Assembly: GCF_014636295.1 (NCBI RefSeq)
Contig: NZ_BMEC01000010.1
Coordinates: 62,001-126,000 of the forward strand
DNA: 64,000 bases
Direction: 5' to 3'
From: Marivirga lumbricoides
GTDB lineage: Bacteria; Bacteroidota; Bacteroidia; Cytophagales; Cyclobacteriaceae
Shown here piece after piece: positions 27,243 through 35,440 of this stretch; positions within the stretch are counted from its first letter, which is position 1, and the number at the start of each line of letters is the position of its first letter. A program made the translations under genes and the position numbers. The notes under the pieces were generated by a model. It was given only the letters and a program-made list of their open reading frames with translations, did no database searches and had not been told where the DNA came from.

Positions 27243-28361
27243 ATGAAAATTATTATTGCACCTGATAAGTATAAAGGAAGCCTTAGCGCTGAGGAAGTAG
27301 CAAACATTATTGGGGGTGTAATTAAACAGTATGTGCCTGATGCAGGAGTGATTAAGTTTCCTATGGCAGATGGAGGGGAAGGAACTTCAGCGATTTTAGG
27401 TAAGCACTTTGGAGCAGAGAAATTGAATGTAGCTGTCCACGGACCACTGATGAGAATGCGAATGGCCTCATATTATTATGCTTCAAAAAAGAAAGAAGCT
27501 TATATTGAAATGGCTGAAGCTTCAGGTTTACAATTACTTTCTGCTGCTGAACGCAATGGGCTAATAGCCAATACTTACGGTACAGGAGAGTTAATAAAGG
27601 ATGCAATTAAAAGAGGAGCCAGCCACATCATTTTATGCATTGGAGGTAGTGCCACTAACGATGCGGGTACGGCTATGGCAAATGCTTTGGAATATATTTT
27701 TCAGGATGTTGAAGGAAAAGCTTTTATTCCTAATGGTGAAACGCTATCGCAAATAGCCACAATTATTCCCCCGGAGATTAATTATTTCAATCGTGTAAAA
27801 GTAACGGTACTTACCGATGTTCGAAATCCTCTGTATGGTTATGAAGGGGCTGCATATGTCTATGGTCCTCAAAAAGGGCTTTCTGATGAAGAATGTGAAA
27901 TAGTGGATAGAGGCTTTCGTCACCTTGCAAAACTCATCAAAAGTGATTTCGGCTTCTCCATTGATGAACAGTCAGGCGCAGGAGCTGCTGGTGGCTTAGG
28001 TGGGGGAGCTACCTTTTTCCTTAATGCACAACTTAAGGAAGGAGCTAATTATATAAGTAAGTTGTTGGAAATCGAAAAGCATGTTGCCTCAGCAGATTGG
28101 GTGATATCAGGCGAAGGGAAGTTAGATAGTCAATCCCTGGAAGGTAAAGTAGTAACAGAAATGTATAGGTTAGCTCAAAATTTTAGTAAGCCCCTCTTAC
28201 TTTTAGTAGGTAAAAATGATTTGGGAGATCTTTTAAAAAAACAGTTTCTGAAGACTAGAATATTCAGTCTTACTGATGTAGCAGGAAGTGAAGCGGAAGC
28301 GATGAACCAGTCAGAATTAATGTTAAAGCAAGCAGTGAAACAATGGGTAGAATCAATGTAA
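27243..28361 (+). CDS. Glycerate kinase
   Basis: Phosphorylates D-glycerate with ATP (glycerate kinase type 1, GlxK/GarK family). The 372-residue product begins MKIIIAPDKYKGSLSA, the family's usual start, so I chose the ATG at 27243 over the frame opening at 27201. Other hallmarks are PMADGGEGT, LCIGGSATNDAGTAMA, QSGAGAAGGLGGGA and WVISGEGKLDSQSLEGK. A LacI-type regulator gene follows on the same strand after 212 bases, possibly controlling sugar-acid use, though no operator was seen. Confidence 0.95.
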   Translation: MKIIIAPDKYKGSLSAEEVANIIGGVIKQYVPDAGVIKFPMADGGEGTSAILGKHFGAEKLNVAVHGPLMRMRMASYYYASKKKEAYIEMAEASGLQLLSAAERNGLIANTYGTGELIKDAIKRGASHIILCIGGSATNDAGTAMANALEYIFQDVEGKAFIPNGETLSQIATIIPPEINYFNRVKVTVLTDVRNPLYGYEGAAYVYGPQKGLSDEECEIVDRGFRHLAKLIKSDFGFSIDEQSGAGAAGGLGGGATFFLNAQLKEGANYISKLLEIEKHVASADWVISGEGKLDSQSLEGKVVTEMYRLAQNFSKPLLLLVGKNDLGDLLKKQFLKTRIFSLTDVAGSEAEAMNQSELMLKQAVKQWVESM

Positions 28362-28404
28362 ATGATTTAATTTAGCTTTAAAGCAAATAGGCATAGTTTC
28401 TGAG

Positions 28405-28424
28405 GTAAGATTTTCTTACTTTTG
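28405..28424 (+). promoter_or_regulatory. Small palindrome over a possible -7 box
   Basis: GTAAGA (28405-28410) and TCTTAC (28414-28419) form a 6-bp inverted pair overlapping TACTTTTG (28417-28424), a full match to the TAnnTTTG -7 element. No good -33 element is seen. It could be a promoter with an operator for the LacI-type gene or a weak terminator of glycerate kinase. Confidence 0.3.
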
Positions 28425-28573
28425 ATTAATTTAAATGAAGAAATTTATTCTACGTAGGATTAGCTAAAGTATTTCTTAATAGAAGAAGTCAAATTAAGTG
28501 TAATTATTTGCGTTCATTAGAAATAGTTAAGATTTTACTAAGGAAATTTTATTGAAAGTTTTAATTTCAAGAA

Positions 28574-29587
28574 ATGAGTATAACAATAAAAGATTTAGCC
28601 AGCCAATTAGGACTTTCACCTTCCACAGTTTCTCGCGCTTTAAATAATAATAAAAATATTAATCAAGCCACTATTCGGAAAGTGCAGAAGCTTGCAAAGG
28701 AGCTCAATTATAAGAAAAATAACTGGGCCTCTGCTTTACGAACTAAGAAGACTAAAATGATTGGTGTTATTGTTCCCAGTCTGAAAAACCCTTTTTTCGC
28801 TCATACTATAAGTGGAATACAGGAAGTTGCTAATGAGAAGGGATATCGTGTAATGATCTGCCAATCTAACGAAAGCGTAGAGCTTGAAACGCATCAGCTA
28901 AATACTTTAGTGGCAAGTGGTGCAGAAGGAATCTTAATTTCTATTTCAGGTGAAACAGAATCTTATGAGGCTATCTCTGAATTGGAAGAAAGCGGAATAC
29001 CTGTAGTTTTTTTTGATAGAGCTTTTAAATCTGTAAAAGCTAACCAGGTAGAAGCAGATGACTATGGGGCTGGTTTTAAAGCGACTCAGCACCTGTTAAG
29101 TTTGGGGTGTAGAAATATTGCCCATCTGGCAGGCCCGGAAAATCTCAGGAATTGCCTGAATAGAAAAGAAGGCTATTTGCAGGCTCTGAAACAATTTAAA
29201 GTTCCGGTGAGAGAAGAATTAATTATTGAAGTAAGCTTGGAAAGTGATGAGTTTGAAGACGAGGTAATCAAGAAATTACTTGAAATTTCACCAAAGGTGG
29301 ATGGTGTTTTTGCTGTAAGTGATCCTATTGCTGTACAAAGTATATTGCATCTTAAAAAGCAAGGAGTCAAAGTTCCCGAGCAGATTAAAGTTGTAGGCTT
29401 TGGGAATGATTCTGTAGGAGAAGTAGTAGAGCCCAACCTTACCACTGTTACTCAAAATCCGTACGATATGGGAATTGAAGCAGTAAAGCTACTGATGGAT
29501 ATTGTAGATAATGCAGGCTTCTCTAAATCTGTAAAACAGATTTTTGTTGATGCAGAATTAATTGTACGAGATTCAACAATCAATTAG
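28574..29587 (+). CDS. LacI-family transcriptional regulator
   Basis: The 337-residue product has the LacI helix-turn-helix (TIKDLASQLGLSPSTVSRAL, residues 3-22) and hinge helix, followed by a periplasmic-binding-protein-like ligand domain (MIGVIVPSLKNPFFAHTISG onward, and VFAVSDPIAVQSILHLKKQG). It likely represses sugar or sugar-acid genes and responds to a metabolite. No recognised catabolic operon lies next to it; the neighbour is glycerate kinase. Confidence 0.94.
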   Translation: MSITIKDLASQLGLSPSTVSRALNNNKNINQATIRKVQKLAKELNYKKNNWASALRTKKTKMIGVIVPSLKNPFFAHTISGIQEVANEKGYRVMICQSNESVELETHQLNTLVASGAEGILISISGETESYEAISELEESGIPVVFFDRAFKSVKANQVEADDYGAGFKATQHLLSLGCRNIAHLAGPENLRNCLNRKEGYLQALKQFKVPVREELIIEVSLESDEFEDEVIKKLLEISPKVDGVFAVSDPIAVQSILHLKKQGVKVPEQIKVVGFGNDSVGEVVEPNLTTVTQNPYDMGIEAVKLLMDIVDNAGFSKSVKQIFVDAELIVRDSTIN

Positions 29588-29657
29588 AAGTTAAATACTA
29601 ATCAAAGGCAATTTTCAAGCGAATTATCTTAAATCAAAATTATTTTAAGTAGCTTAT

Positions 29658-29687
29658 TACCAGGATTATCTGGTATTTACTTTTTTT
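29658..29687 (+). terminator. Terminator after the LacI-type gene
   Basis: TACCAG (29658-29663) pairs with CTGGTA (29670-29675), followed by TTTAC and a run of seven Ts ending at 29687. Confidence 0.65.
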
Positions 29688-29752
29688 GAAAGAAAAGAAT
29701 TTTTCCATTCTTTATTTAGTGCTAAATTCATAATCTTAATCTAATATAGGGT

Positions 29753-31597
29753 ATGAAGTTTAGGTCTCTTCTAATGTTTGTCTTATTGTCATTCTATGGT
29801 AGCAGAATGACATATGCTAACTCTGGTTTGTATTGGGAGCAAGCAAAGAGAGCTAAAACCGCGCAGCTGGATTTGTATTGGTATATTTCTAAACCTTTTG
29901 TCTATAAAGACGATAGAGGGCAGATGAAGGGGTTGGAAGTGGAGATGATGGAAGCTTTCTGTGACTATTTAAAGCAGAAATATGATACTGATATCCAGTT
30001 AAATTGGATAGAAACTCCTAGTTTCAGTTCTATACATCAGACTGTAGCTAATTTGGATAAACCAAATACTTTCGGAGTTTCAGCCTTTTCTATTACTGAG
30101 GAACGAAAAGAAATAGTTACTTTTTCTGACCCTTACCTTTCTGATGTAGCTGTTTTAGTATCAAGTAAAGGAACTCCTATTGTACGTACGCTCGATGAAA
30201 TTAATAAATTAATGAGCAAATTAACGGCTGTTACTATTAGGGGAACTACTTATGAAAAATTTCTGGAAGATTTAAAAGAGCAGCTGAATCTGAAATTTGA
30301 AACAATTTATATTAACAGCGATAAAAATATCCTGGATGAAATTGTAAATGGAAACAATTATTTCGGATTTATTGATTTGCCTATTTACCTCATGATGATA
30401 AAAGACGGGAGAGAATTAACCCGCCAAAATTTCTTTACCTTAAGAGGCGATGGTTACGCATATATCTCTCCACAGGGAAGTGACTGGATTATACCTTTAA
30501 ACCAGTTTTTGGAGGACCCTGAGTCAAAGGTGAAGATTGCCAATATTATTTCTAAATACATAAGCCCGGAACTTTACATGTTTATTGAAAGTACGTATGG
30601 AGACGATAATTTGGGAACTTCTATTCTAACAAAAGAAAAGGAAATTCAGATGGAGCAAATTGCAAATGCAGAAAATCAATTAGCTAAAGAAAAATTTTAC
30701 AGGAGATTGCTTATTTTTTTAATAATTGTGGTGAGTGTTTCCGCTATTTCCATTTTTGTTTTATTATTCAATACAAGAAAGATTGTTAAGAAACTATCAA
30801 CCCAGAAAAAACAAATTACTTTACAAGAGGAAAGTATTAGAAATAAGAATGAGCAGCTTATTAATAGAAATGTACAGTTAACCACCTTAAATGAGGAGAA
30901 AAACAATCTTGTGAAAATACTTGCTCACGACCTCCGAACTCCGATTAATCATATAACAGGTTTAATAAATGTACTTCAAATTTCTGCTGCTAACCTGGCA
31001 GAAGGGGATAAAAAAATAACCTCTCAGATTAAAGATTCTGCCAGCAGGCTTAATCAAATGATTCATAAAATATTGGATTTTGATGCGCTGGAAGGAAATA
31101 GAATGTTTGCCAATACAGAGAAAATAGATATTAATCAATTAATGGAACTGCTGGTAGAGAATTTCAAACCTAGTGCGCAGGAAAAAGAGATTGATTTACA
31201 ACTTAAGATAGAGGCTTCCTATGGGTTAAAAACTGATTACCTTTTTCTCACCCAAATTATGGAGAATTTAATTTCTAATGCTATCAAATTTTCTGAAAAG
31301 GGAACAAAAGTGGAGATGGAAGTACTCTCTAAAAATGATAATATAATCTTTACTGTGAAAGATCAGGGGCCGGGATTCACAGAACAGGACAAAAAGCTGG
31401 CATTTACAAAATATCAGAAATTAAGTGCAAAGCCTACCAATGGTGAGCCATCCACGGGGCTCGGGCTTTCTATCGTGAAAAAATATGTCAATCTTTTGGG
31501 TGGGGAAGTGTGGGTAGAATCTGAATTAAAAAAAGGAAGTACATTTTATGTAAGCTTGCTCAAAATAAAAAATGAGGCTGAATTAGCCTCATCTTAG
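29753..31597 (+). CDS. Sensor histidine kinase with periplasmic solute-binding domain
   Basis: The 614-residue kinase has a signal peptide, a periplasmic family-3 solute-binding domain (about 35-285, with FGVSAFSITEERKEIVTFSDPYL), one membrane helix (about 320-342), a short coiled coil, then a HisKA domain (KILAHDLRTPINHI, histidine 392) and an ATPase domain (LMENLISNAIKFSE, KDQGPGF, STGLGLSIVKKYV). It probably senses an amino acid or similar polar ligand directly. No receiver or response regulator gene is adjacent, so its partner is elsewhere. The last coding bases contain a hairpin that ends the opposite operon. Confidence 0.93.
   Translation: MKFRSLLMFVLLSFYGSRMTYANSGLYWEQAKRAKTAQLDLYWYISKPFVYKDDRGQMKGLEVEMMEAFCDYLKQKYDTDIQLNWIETPSFSSIHQTVANLDKPNTFGVSAFSITEERKEIVTFSDPYLSDVAVLVSSKGTPIVRTLDEINKLMSKLTAVTIRGTTYEKFLEDLKEQLNLKFETIYINSDKNILDEIVNGNNYFGFIDLPIYLMMIKDGRELTRQNFFTLRGDGYAYISPQGSDWIIPLNQFLEDPESKVKIANIISKYISPELYMFIESTYGDDNLGTSILTKEKEIQMEQIANAENQLAKEKFYRRLLIFLIIVVSVSAISIFVLLFNTRKIVKKLSTQKKQITLQEESIRNKNEQLINRNVQLTTLNEEKNNLVKILAHDLRTPINHITGLINVLQISAANLAEGDKKITSQIKDSASRLNQMIHKILDFDALEGNRMFANTEKIDINQLMELLVENFKPSAQEKEIDLQLKIEASYGLKTDYLFLTQIMENLISNAIKFSEKGTKVEMEVLSKNDNIIFTVKDQGPGFTEQDKKLAFTKYQKLSAKPTNGEPSTGLGLSIVKKYVNLLGGEVWVESELKKGSTFYVSLLKIKNEAELASS
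31564..31592 (-). terminator. Terminator of the hibernation-factor operon inside the kinase 3' end
   Basis: ATGAGGCT (31572-31579) pairs with AGCCTCAT (31585-31592). Read on the minus strand it is followed by a T-rich run (complement of 31564-31571), 12 bases after the hpf stop. Confidence 0.75.
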
Positions 31598-31603
31598 TTA
31601 ATA

Positions 31604-31927
31604 TTACAATTTATCAGGTCTTTTTTCGTGCCTGTCTTTAACTTTTTCTTTTGCTTTCCTCACATTTCGCTTAGCAACATCATAGCATTCTTGAGCTGCA
31701 GTTATAAAGCTCTCACCCTTACCTGTAACAAAAACATCATTACCAGGCAGAAAAACTTTAGCCTCTACCAGCTTATCTCCATTTTCCGTTTCCTGAAGTG
31801 ATTTTAAATATAGGTCTACACCTACAATTTGATCATTGTATTTGCTTAATTTATTAAACATTTCCCTCATATGATCATTCAGCTCTTGGCTAATATTAAA
31901 ATTAACCGGTTCCAATGTTATATTCAT
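31604..31927 (-). CDS. hpf: Ribosome hibernation promoting factor, short HPF/RaiA type
   Basis: The 107-residue product has the HPF/RaiA (S30AE) fold pattern: MNITLEPVNFNISQELNDHM, VDLYLKSLQET, VEAKVFLPGNDVFVTGKGE and a Lys/Arg-rich C-terminal helix. It binds the 30S decoding region and silences ribosomes in stationary phase. It lacks the long C-terminal dimerisation domain, so it is the short form. It begins one base after the HepT-like gene, which suggests joint translation. Confidence 0.88.
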   Translation of the reverse strand: MNITLEPVNFNISQELNDHMREMFNKLSKYNDQIVGVDLYLKSLQETENGDKLVEAKVFLPGNDVFVTGKGESFITAAQECYDVAKRNVRKAKEKVKDRHEKRPDKL

Positions 31928-31928
31928 T

Positions 31929-32279
31929 TTATCTTAAGTTATTTTGGTATAAATCTGATTGTTCAATTTGTTCTGCAATTTCTTTCAAGTCAGGAATTAC
32001 ATTAAACACCTGCTGATGTGCAAATTCAGCTTCCTGATTGTATCTGGCATTTCTAAATGCTACTAATGGCTCCAGGTTAATCTCAGGAGGTAATTTTTGA
32101 TTATTGGAAAGTTCTCTTGCCGCTTGTCCTATTTCCTGCAGGTATTCAAACACTGCTTGTCTGGCCATTTCATTTTGTTGAAAATCCTGAACAGTCATGC
32201 CGCTGGTCTCAGCATTTACAGCAGCTATATTATCTACAATTCTGTTAAGATGTTGTATTGTTTCTTGTAAGTGCATCAT
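31929..32279 (-). CDS. HepT/DUF86-like protein with altered active site
   Basis: The 116-residue helical protein resembles DUF86/HepT: TVQDFQQNEMARQAVFEYLQ, EIGQAARELS, LVAFRNARYNQ and IPDLKEIAEQIEQ follow the family order. HepT toxins have an RNxxxH motif in which the histidine is essential. Here the same place reads R76-N77-A78-R79-Y80-N81, so histidine is replaced by asparagine. No MntA-type nucleotidyltransferase gene is beside it. It is therefore probably not an active RNase and may serve as a binding partner. Two adjacent ATGs occur at the start, and it is tightly linked to hpf. Confidence 0.65.
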   Translation of the reverse strand: MMHLQETIQHLNRIVDNIAAVNAETSGMTVQDFQQNEMARQAVFEYLQEIGQAARELSNNQKLPPEINLEPLVAFRNARYNQEAEFAHQQVFNVIPDLKEIAEQIEQSDLYQNNLR

Positions 32280-32430
32280 ACTCTATTAATCGGCATTAGT
32301 GCTAAATTGTTGCACAAAACGCGTACACTTACAATGCATTAATTGCTTAATTGAAAGAGGTATTGCCTTCTTCCAGTCAAAAAAGAAATCAGATAATAAT
32401 AAAATTCAGTTTATAAAAATGCTAAGGTGA

Positions 32431-32922
32431 TCAGGAAGTAGCTTGCTTTCTTTGTAAATTTTCGCAGTTGGAGATTGTACAGTCTCCATAAAAAACAAGA
32501 GAGTGTAATTTTATCTTAGAGCTAAGCGATTCACCCACTCTTGCTTTAATATCTTCAATGGCCGGATCCAGGAATTCTTTAATTTTAAAGCATTCGTTAC
32601 ATACAAGGTGGTCGTGATGCTCGTATGTTAATGCAGGTTCATACAAAGCATTTTTATCTTTAAAATTGTGTTTTACCACAAGGCCACATTCAACTAGTAA
32701 ATCGATAGAATTGTAAACAGTGGCACGAGAAATAGTATACTCTTTATTCCGCATTTTAAGAAATAATGACTCTACATCTATGTGCTCATCTTGCGGAAGC
32801 TTATACAATTCATCCAGCACGGCATACCTTTCTGTTGTCTTTCTTAAATTTTGGTCATTTAAGTATTCATCCAATATTTTTCTAGCCCTAATTAATACTT
32901 CTTTCTTTACCGGTTCCGACAT
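32431..32922 (-). CDS. Fur/PerR-family metal-dependent repressor
   Basis: The 163-residue product has the Fur winged helix (LRKTTERYAVLDELYKLP, TISRATVYNSIDLLVECGLV) and the metal regions YEHHDHLVCNECFKI and a C-terminal CTISNC pair for structural zinc. It could be iron- (Fur) or peroxide-responsive (PerR). The divergent OxyR gene favours a peroxide link but does not settle it. It is monocistronic, with 151 bases before the HepT-like gene. Confidence 0.93.
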   Translation of the reverse strand: MSEPVKKEVLIRARKILDEYLNDQNLRKTTERYAVLDELYKLPQDEHIDVESLFLKMRNKEYTISRATVYNSIDLLVECGLVVKHNFKDKNALYEPALTYEHHDHLVCNECFKIKEFLDPAIEDIKARVGESLSSKIKLHSLVFYGDCTISNCENLQRKQATS

Positions 32923-33263
32923 ATGCTCAATAGGTATATTTTTTAAAGTTTACTACAAGTTAAATAAAAACTTAATTATTTTACTAATTCTGAATGGTAT
33001 GATGAGTATAAAATATGATTTTAATCATGAAAAACGCAAGTTATATTATAATAAGCAAGCTTATTTCAATTTATATTGAGGGATATTATTAAGTGTTAAT
33101 GCTTTCAAAGTTTTACCTTTACTCCTTTATTTTATCATTGGCAAAATGAGCTGGTATATATCTTAAGGTAACCTAAAGGATGCATCAATATTCCAGGCTA
33201 CCTTATCTATGGAGGAGAGATAAGCTATTTGTCATAAATTATTGATACTTTAAGCGTTTAATT
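32923..33263. promoter_or_regulatory. Intergenic control region between fur-type gene and oxyR
   Basis: This 341-base region holds divergent promoters and several palindromes. ATGATT-TT-AATCAT is at 33015-33028 (its core TGAT-N4-ATCA is FNR-like, but Fur-type reading is also possible). AT-rich TTATATTATAATAA at 33041-33054 is a loose PerR-box resemblance. Two hairpins lie close before oxyR: 33165-33174 with 33195-33204 (one mismatch), and 33202-33208 with 33218-33224. The last two share bases 33202-33204, so they cannot form together. Confidence 0.4.
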
Positions 33264-34202
33264 ATGAAAGCTACTATATCACAATTAGAATATATTATTG
33301 CTTTGGATACTTACAGGCACTTTGGCAAAGCAGCTGATAAGTGTTTTATTACCCAACCTACTTTGAGTATGCAAATTAATAAGCTTGAAGAAAACCTGGG
33401 AGTGAAAATTTTTGATAGAAGCAGGCATCCTGTAGTGCCTACCGAGCTTGGATCTATTCTGTTGGAACAAGCAAGAAAGGTGGTGAATGAAGCTAAAAAG
33501 ATGGAAGAGCTGATCGAAGATCAAAAAAGTGAAGTAGCCGGTGATTTACGAATAGGAATTATTCCTACCATTGCTCCTTACCTGATTCCTCTTTTTGCAA
33601 CAGGTTTTATGAAAAATTATCCAGCTATTAATATTCAGGTGGAAGAGTTATTAACTGCTGCTACACTAAGAAAAGTGAAGGATGAGTCATTAGATGTAGG
33701 AATTGTTGTTGGGCCTGTTGATGATCCTTCTATCAGAGAAGTTCCTATTTACTATGAAAAATTTCTGGCTTACGCTCATAATACACCTATTGAAAAAGGG
33801 CAGGTAGTTAGTGCAGAAGACCTGGAGGCAGGAGAACTTTGGCTGCTTAATGAAGGCCATTGTTTTAGAGAACAAGTACTCAATATCTGCCAAAACAGAA
33901 ATATGGATAATATCCTTAACTACCAAAGTGGTTCGCTTGAATCTTTAAAGAGAATGGTTGATAAACAAGGAGGCATCACTCTGCTTCCTGAGCTTGCTAC
34001 CCTGGATTTGTCAGAACAAGATAAAGAAAAGCTTCATACATTTAAAAGGCCTACCCCATTTAGGGAAGTTAGCCTGGTGATGAAAAGAGATTTTCTGAAG
34101 CGAAGACTTATTGAGTCCTTACAAAAAGAGATTATTCATAGCTTACCTGATAGTTTAAAGAACAGAGATGAAAATGAACTGCAGATAATAAAATGGAGAT
34201 AG
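33264..34202 (+). CDS. oxyR: Hydrogen peroxide-sensing regulator OxyR
   Basis: A LysR-type activator of 312 residues: winged helix-turn-helix (KAADKCFITQPTLSMQINKLEENLG), then the substrate-binding-like regulatory domain. Cysteines at 200 (EGHCFREQ) and 209 (LNIC) correspond to the redox pair C199/C208 of the E. coli protein with identical spacing, so disulfide-based peroxide sensing is expected. In Bacteroidota it induces catalase, Dps and similar genes; a Dps gene lies at 59256 in this window. Divergent from a Fur/PerR-type gene. Confidence 0.95.
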   Translation: MKATISQLEYIIALDTYRHFGKAADKCFITQPTLSMQINKLEENLGVKIFDRSRHPVVPTELGSILLEQARKVVNEAKKMEELIEDQKSEVAGDLRIGIIPTIAPYLIPLFATGFMKNYPAINIQVEELLTAATLRKVKDESLDVGIVVGPVDDPSIREVPIYYEKFLAYAHNTPIEKGQVVSAEDLEAGELWLLNEGHCFREQVLNICQNRNMDNILNYQSGSLESLKRMVDKQGGITLLPELATLDLSEQDKEKLHTFKRPTPFREVSLVMKRDFLKRRLIESLQKEIIHSLPDSLKNRDENELQIIKWR

Positions 34203-34280
34203 TCTATTGCTGATAAGCTCTTAATACCTTGACTTTGCTTCACAAAATTTCTGTATATTTAATCAATAAAATTTATAGAT

Positions 34281-34568
34281 ATGAACGAGCCAGGAAGAAA
34301 TGAACCTTGCCACTGCGGAAGTGGCAAGAAATATAAAAACTGCCACATGGGAAAAAGTGAAGGTGTTAAAAGTAATAAAAGCATTCTTTATATCTCTGTA
34401 TTTGCAGTAATTTTAGTGCTTGCAGGGTTTTCCGTCTTTTATAATTGGGATAAAGCACCCTCTACACGAAGCAACACTAATAGCAATACCTATACTCCGC
34501 AGCCTGCAGGAGAAACACCTCCCGGAAAGGTATGGTCAGCTGAACATGGCCACTGGCACGATATTTAA
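34281..34568 (+). CDS. Small SEC-C zinc-motif membrane protein
   Basis: The 95-residue protein starts with a SEC-C motif (RNEPCHCGSGKKYKNCHMG, zinc ligands C10, C12, C21 and H22), then one membrane helix (about 34-51), a Ser/Thr/Asn-rich linker and the end GKVWSAEHGHWHDI. SEC-C modules bind zinc and in SecA contact SecB and ribosomes. A membrane-tethered minimal version has no assigned role. The His-containing tail looks conserved in type and may bind metal (inference). The next gene starts 25 bases later. Confidence 0.82.
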   Translation: MNEPGRNEPCHCGSGKKYKNCHMGKSEGVKSNKSILYISVFAVILVLAGFSVFYNWDKAPSTRSNTNSNTYTPQPAGETPPGKVWSAEHGHWHDI

Positions 34569-34593
34569 AAGGAAATCAGGAAATAAATCCATA

Positions 34594-35412
34594 ATGTACA
34601 AAGCAATTTGTACCGATATTGACGGTACACTACTAAATAGCGAAAGAGATCTTTCAAAAAGAACAATTTCAACCTTTAAAGCACTCAATAAGGATATTCC
34701 GGTAATTCTTGCTTCATCAAGAATGCCAGCAGCAATGCGGCATCTGCAAGAAAAGCTGGGCATTTCCACACACCCACTTATTTGCTACAATGGTGGTTAT
34801 TTAATTGATCAGGATAAGGTAATTAAAATTGTAGATTCAGTTACCATACCTTTCTCCATTGCTCAGGATATAGCTGAATGGTCCGCGAAAACAAGTCTTC
34901 ATGCCAGTTTCTATTTTGAGGATAACTGGTACGCACCTCAAATTGATGTCTGGACAGAGAGAGAGATGAGCAATACTAAAGTGAAGGCCCATATTTTAAC
35001 TAATTCTGACCTTATGTCTCAGTGGAAGCCGAATGAAAACGGAGCTCACAAAGTTATGTGTATGGGTGAGCCCGTTCTAATTGATGAGTTGGTTCAGTAC
35101 CTCTCCGAAAGAAAGGCTCCTCTACATTTATATCGCTCAAAAGATACGTATCTTGAAATAGCACCACTGCAAATATCTAAAGCTTCGGCACTTAATTTAC
35201 TCATTAAAGATAAGTATAACTTCTCTATTGATGATGTTGTAGCATTTGGAGACAACTTTAATGACATAGAACTGTTAAAAGAGGTAGGAAAAGGAATTGC
35301 TGTAGCCAATGCTAGAGACGAACTAAAAGCTGTTGCAGATGAGATAACAGATTTCGCTAAAAATGACGGTGTTGCTAAAGCAATAGAAAAGCATTTCCTT
35401 TCTTTTTCCTGA
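34594..35412 (+). CDS. Cof-type HAD-family phosphatase
   Basis: A 272-residue HAD hydrolase of subclass IIB. Motif I DIDGTL near residue 8, a cap domain of the Cof type, and the final motif AFGDNFNDIELLKEVGKGIAVANA with the acidic pair. These enzymes remove phosphate from sugar phosphates or cofactors such as FMN and PLP; the substrate is not predictable. The true start is the ATG at 34594 (MYKAICTDIDGT). The frame opens at 34420, but that extension overlaps the SEC-C gene and is not protein-like. Confidence 0.93.
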   Translation: MYKAICTDIDGTLLNSERDLSKRTISTFKALNKDIPVILASSRMPAAMRHLQEKLGISTHPLICYNGGYLIDQDKVIKIVDSVTIPFSIAQDIAEWSAKTSLHASFYFEDNWYAPQIDVWTEREMSNTKVKAHILTNSDLMSQWKPNENGAHKVMCMGEPVLIDELVQYLSERKAPLHLYRSKDTYLEIAPLQISKASALNLLIKDKYNFSIDDVVAFGDNFNDIELLKEVGKGIAVANARDELKAVADEITDFAKNDGVAKAIEKHFLSFS

Positions 35413-35440
35413 TTAACATTTTTTAAACTTTAATTTTTGC

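Noticed and set aside
34420-34593. Upstream extension of the HAD phosphatase frame
   Set aside because: It overlaps the SEC-C gene in another frame, and HAD motif I would lie about 65 residues in; the start at 34594 places it normally.
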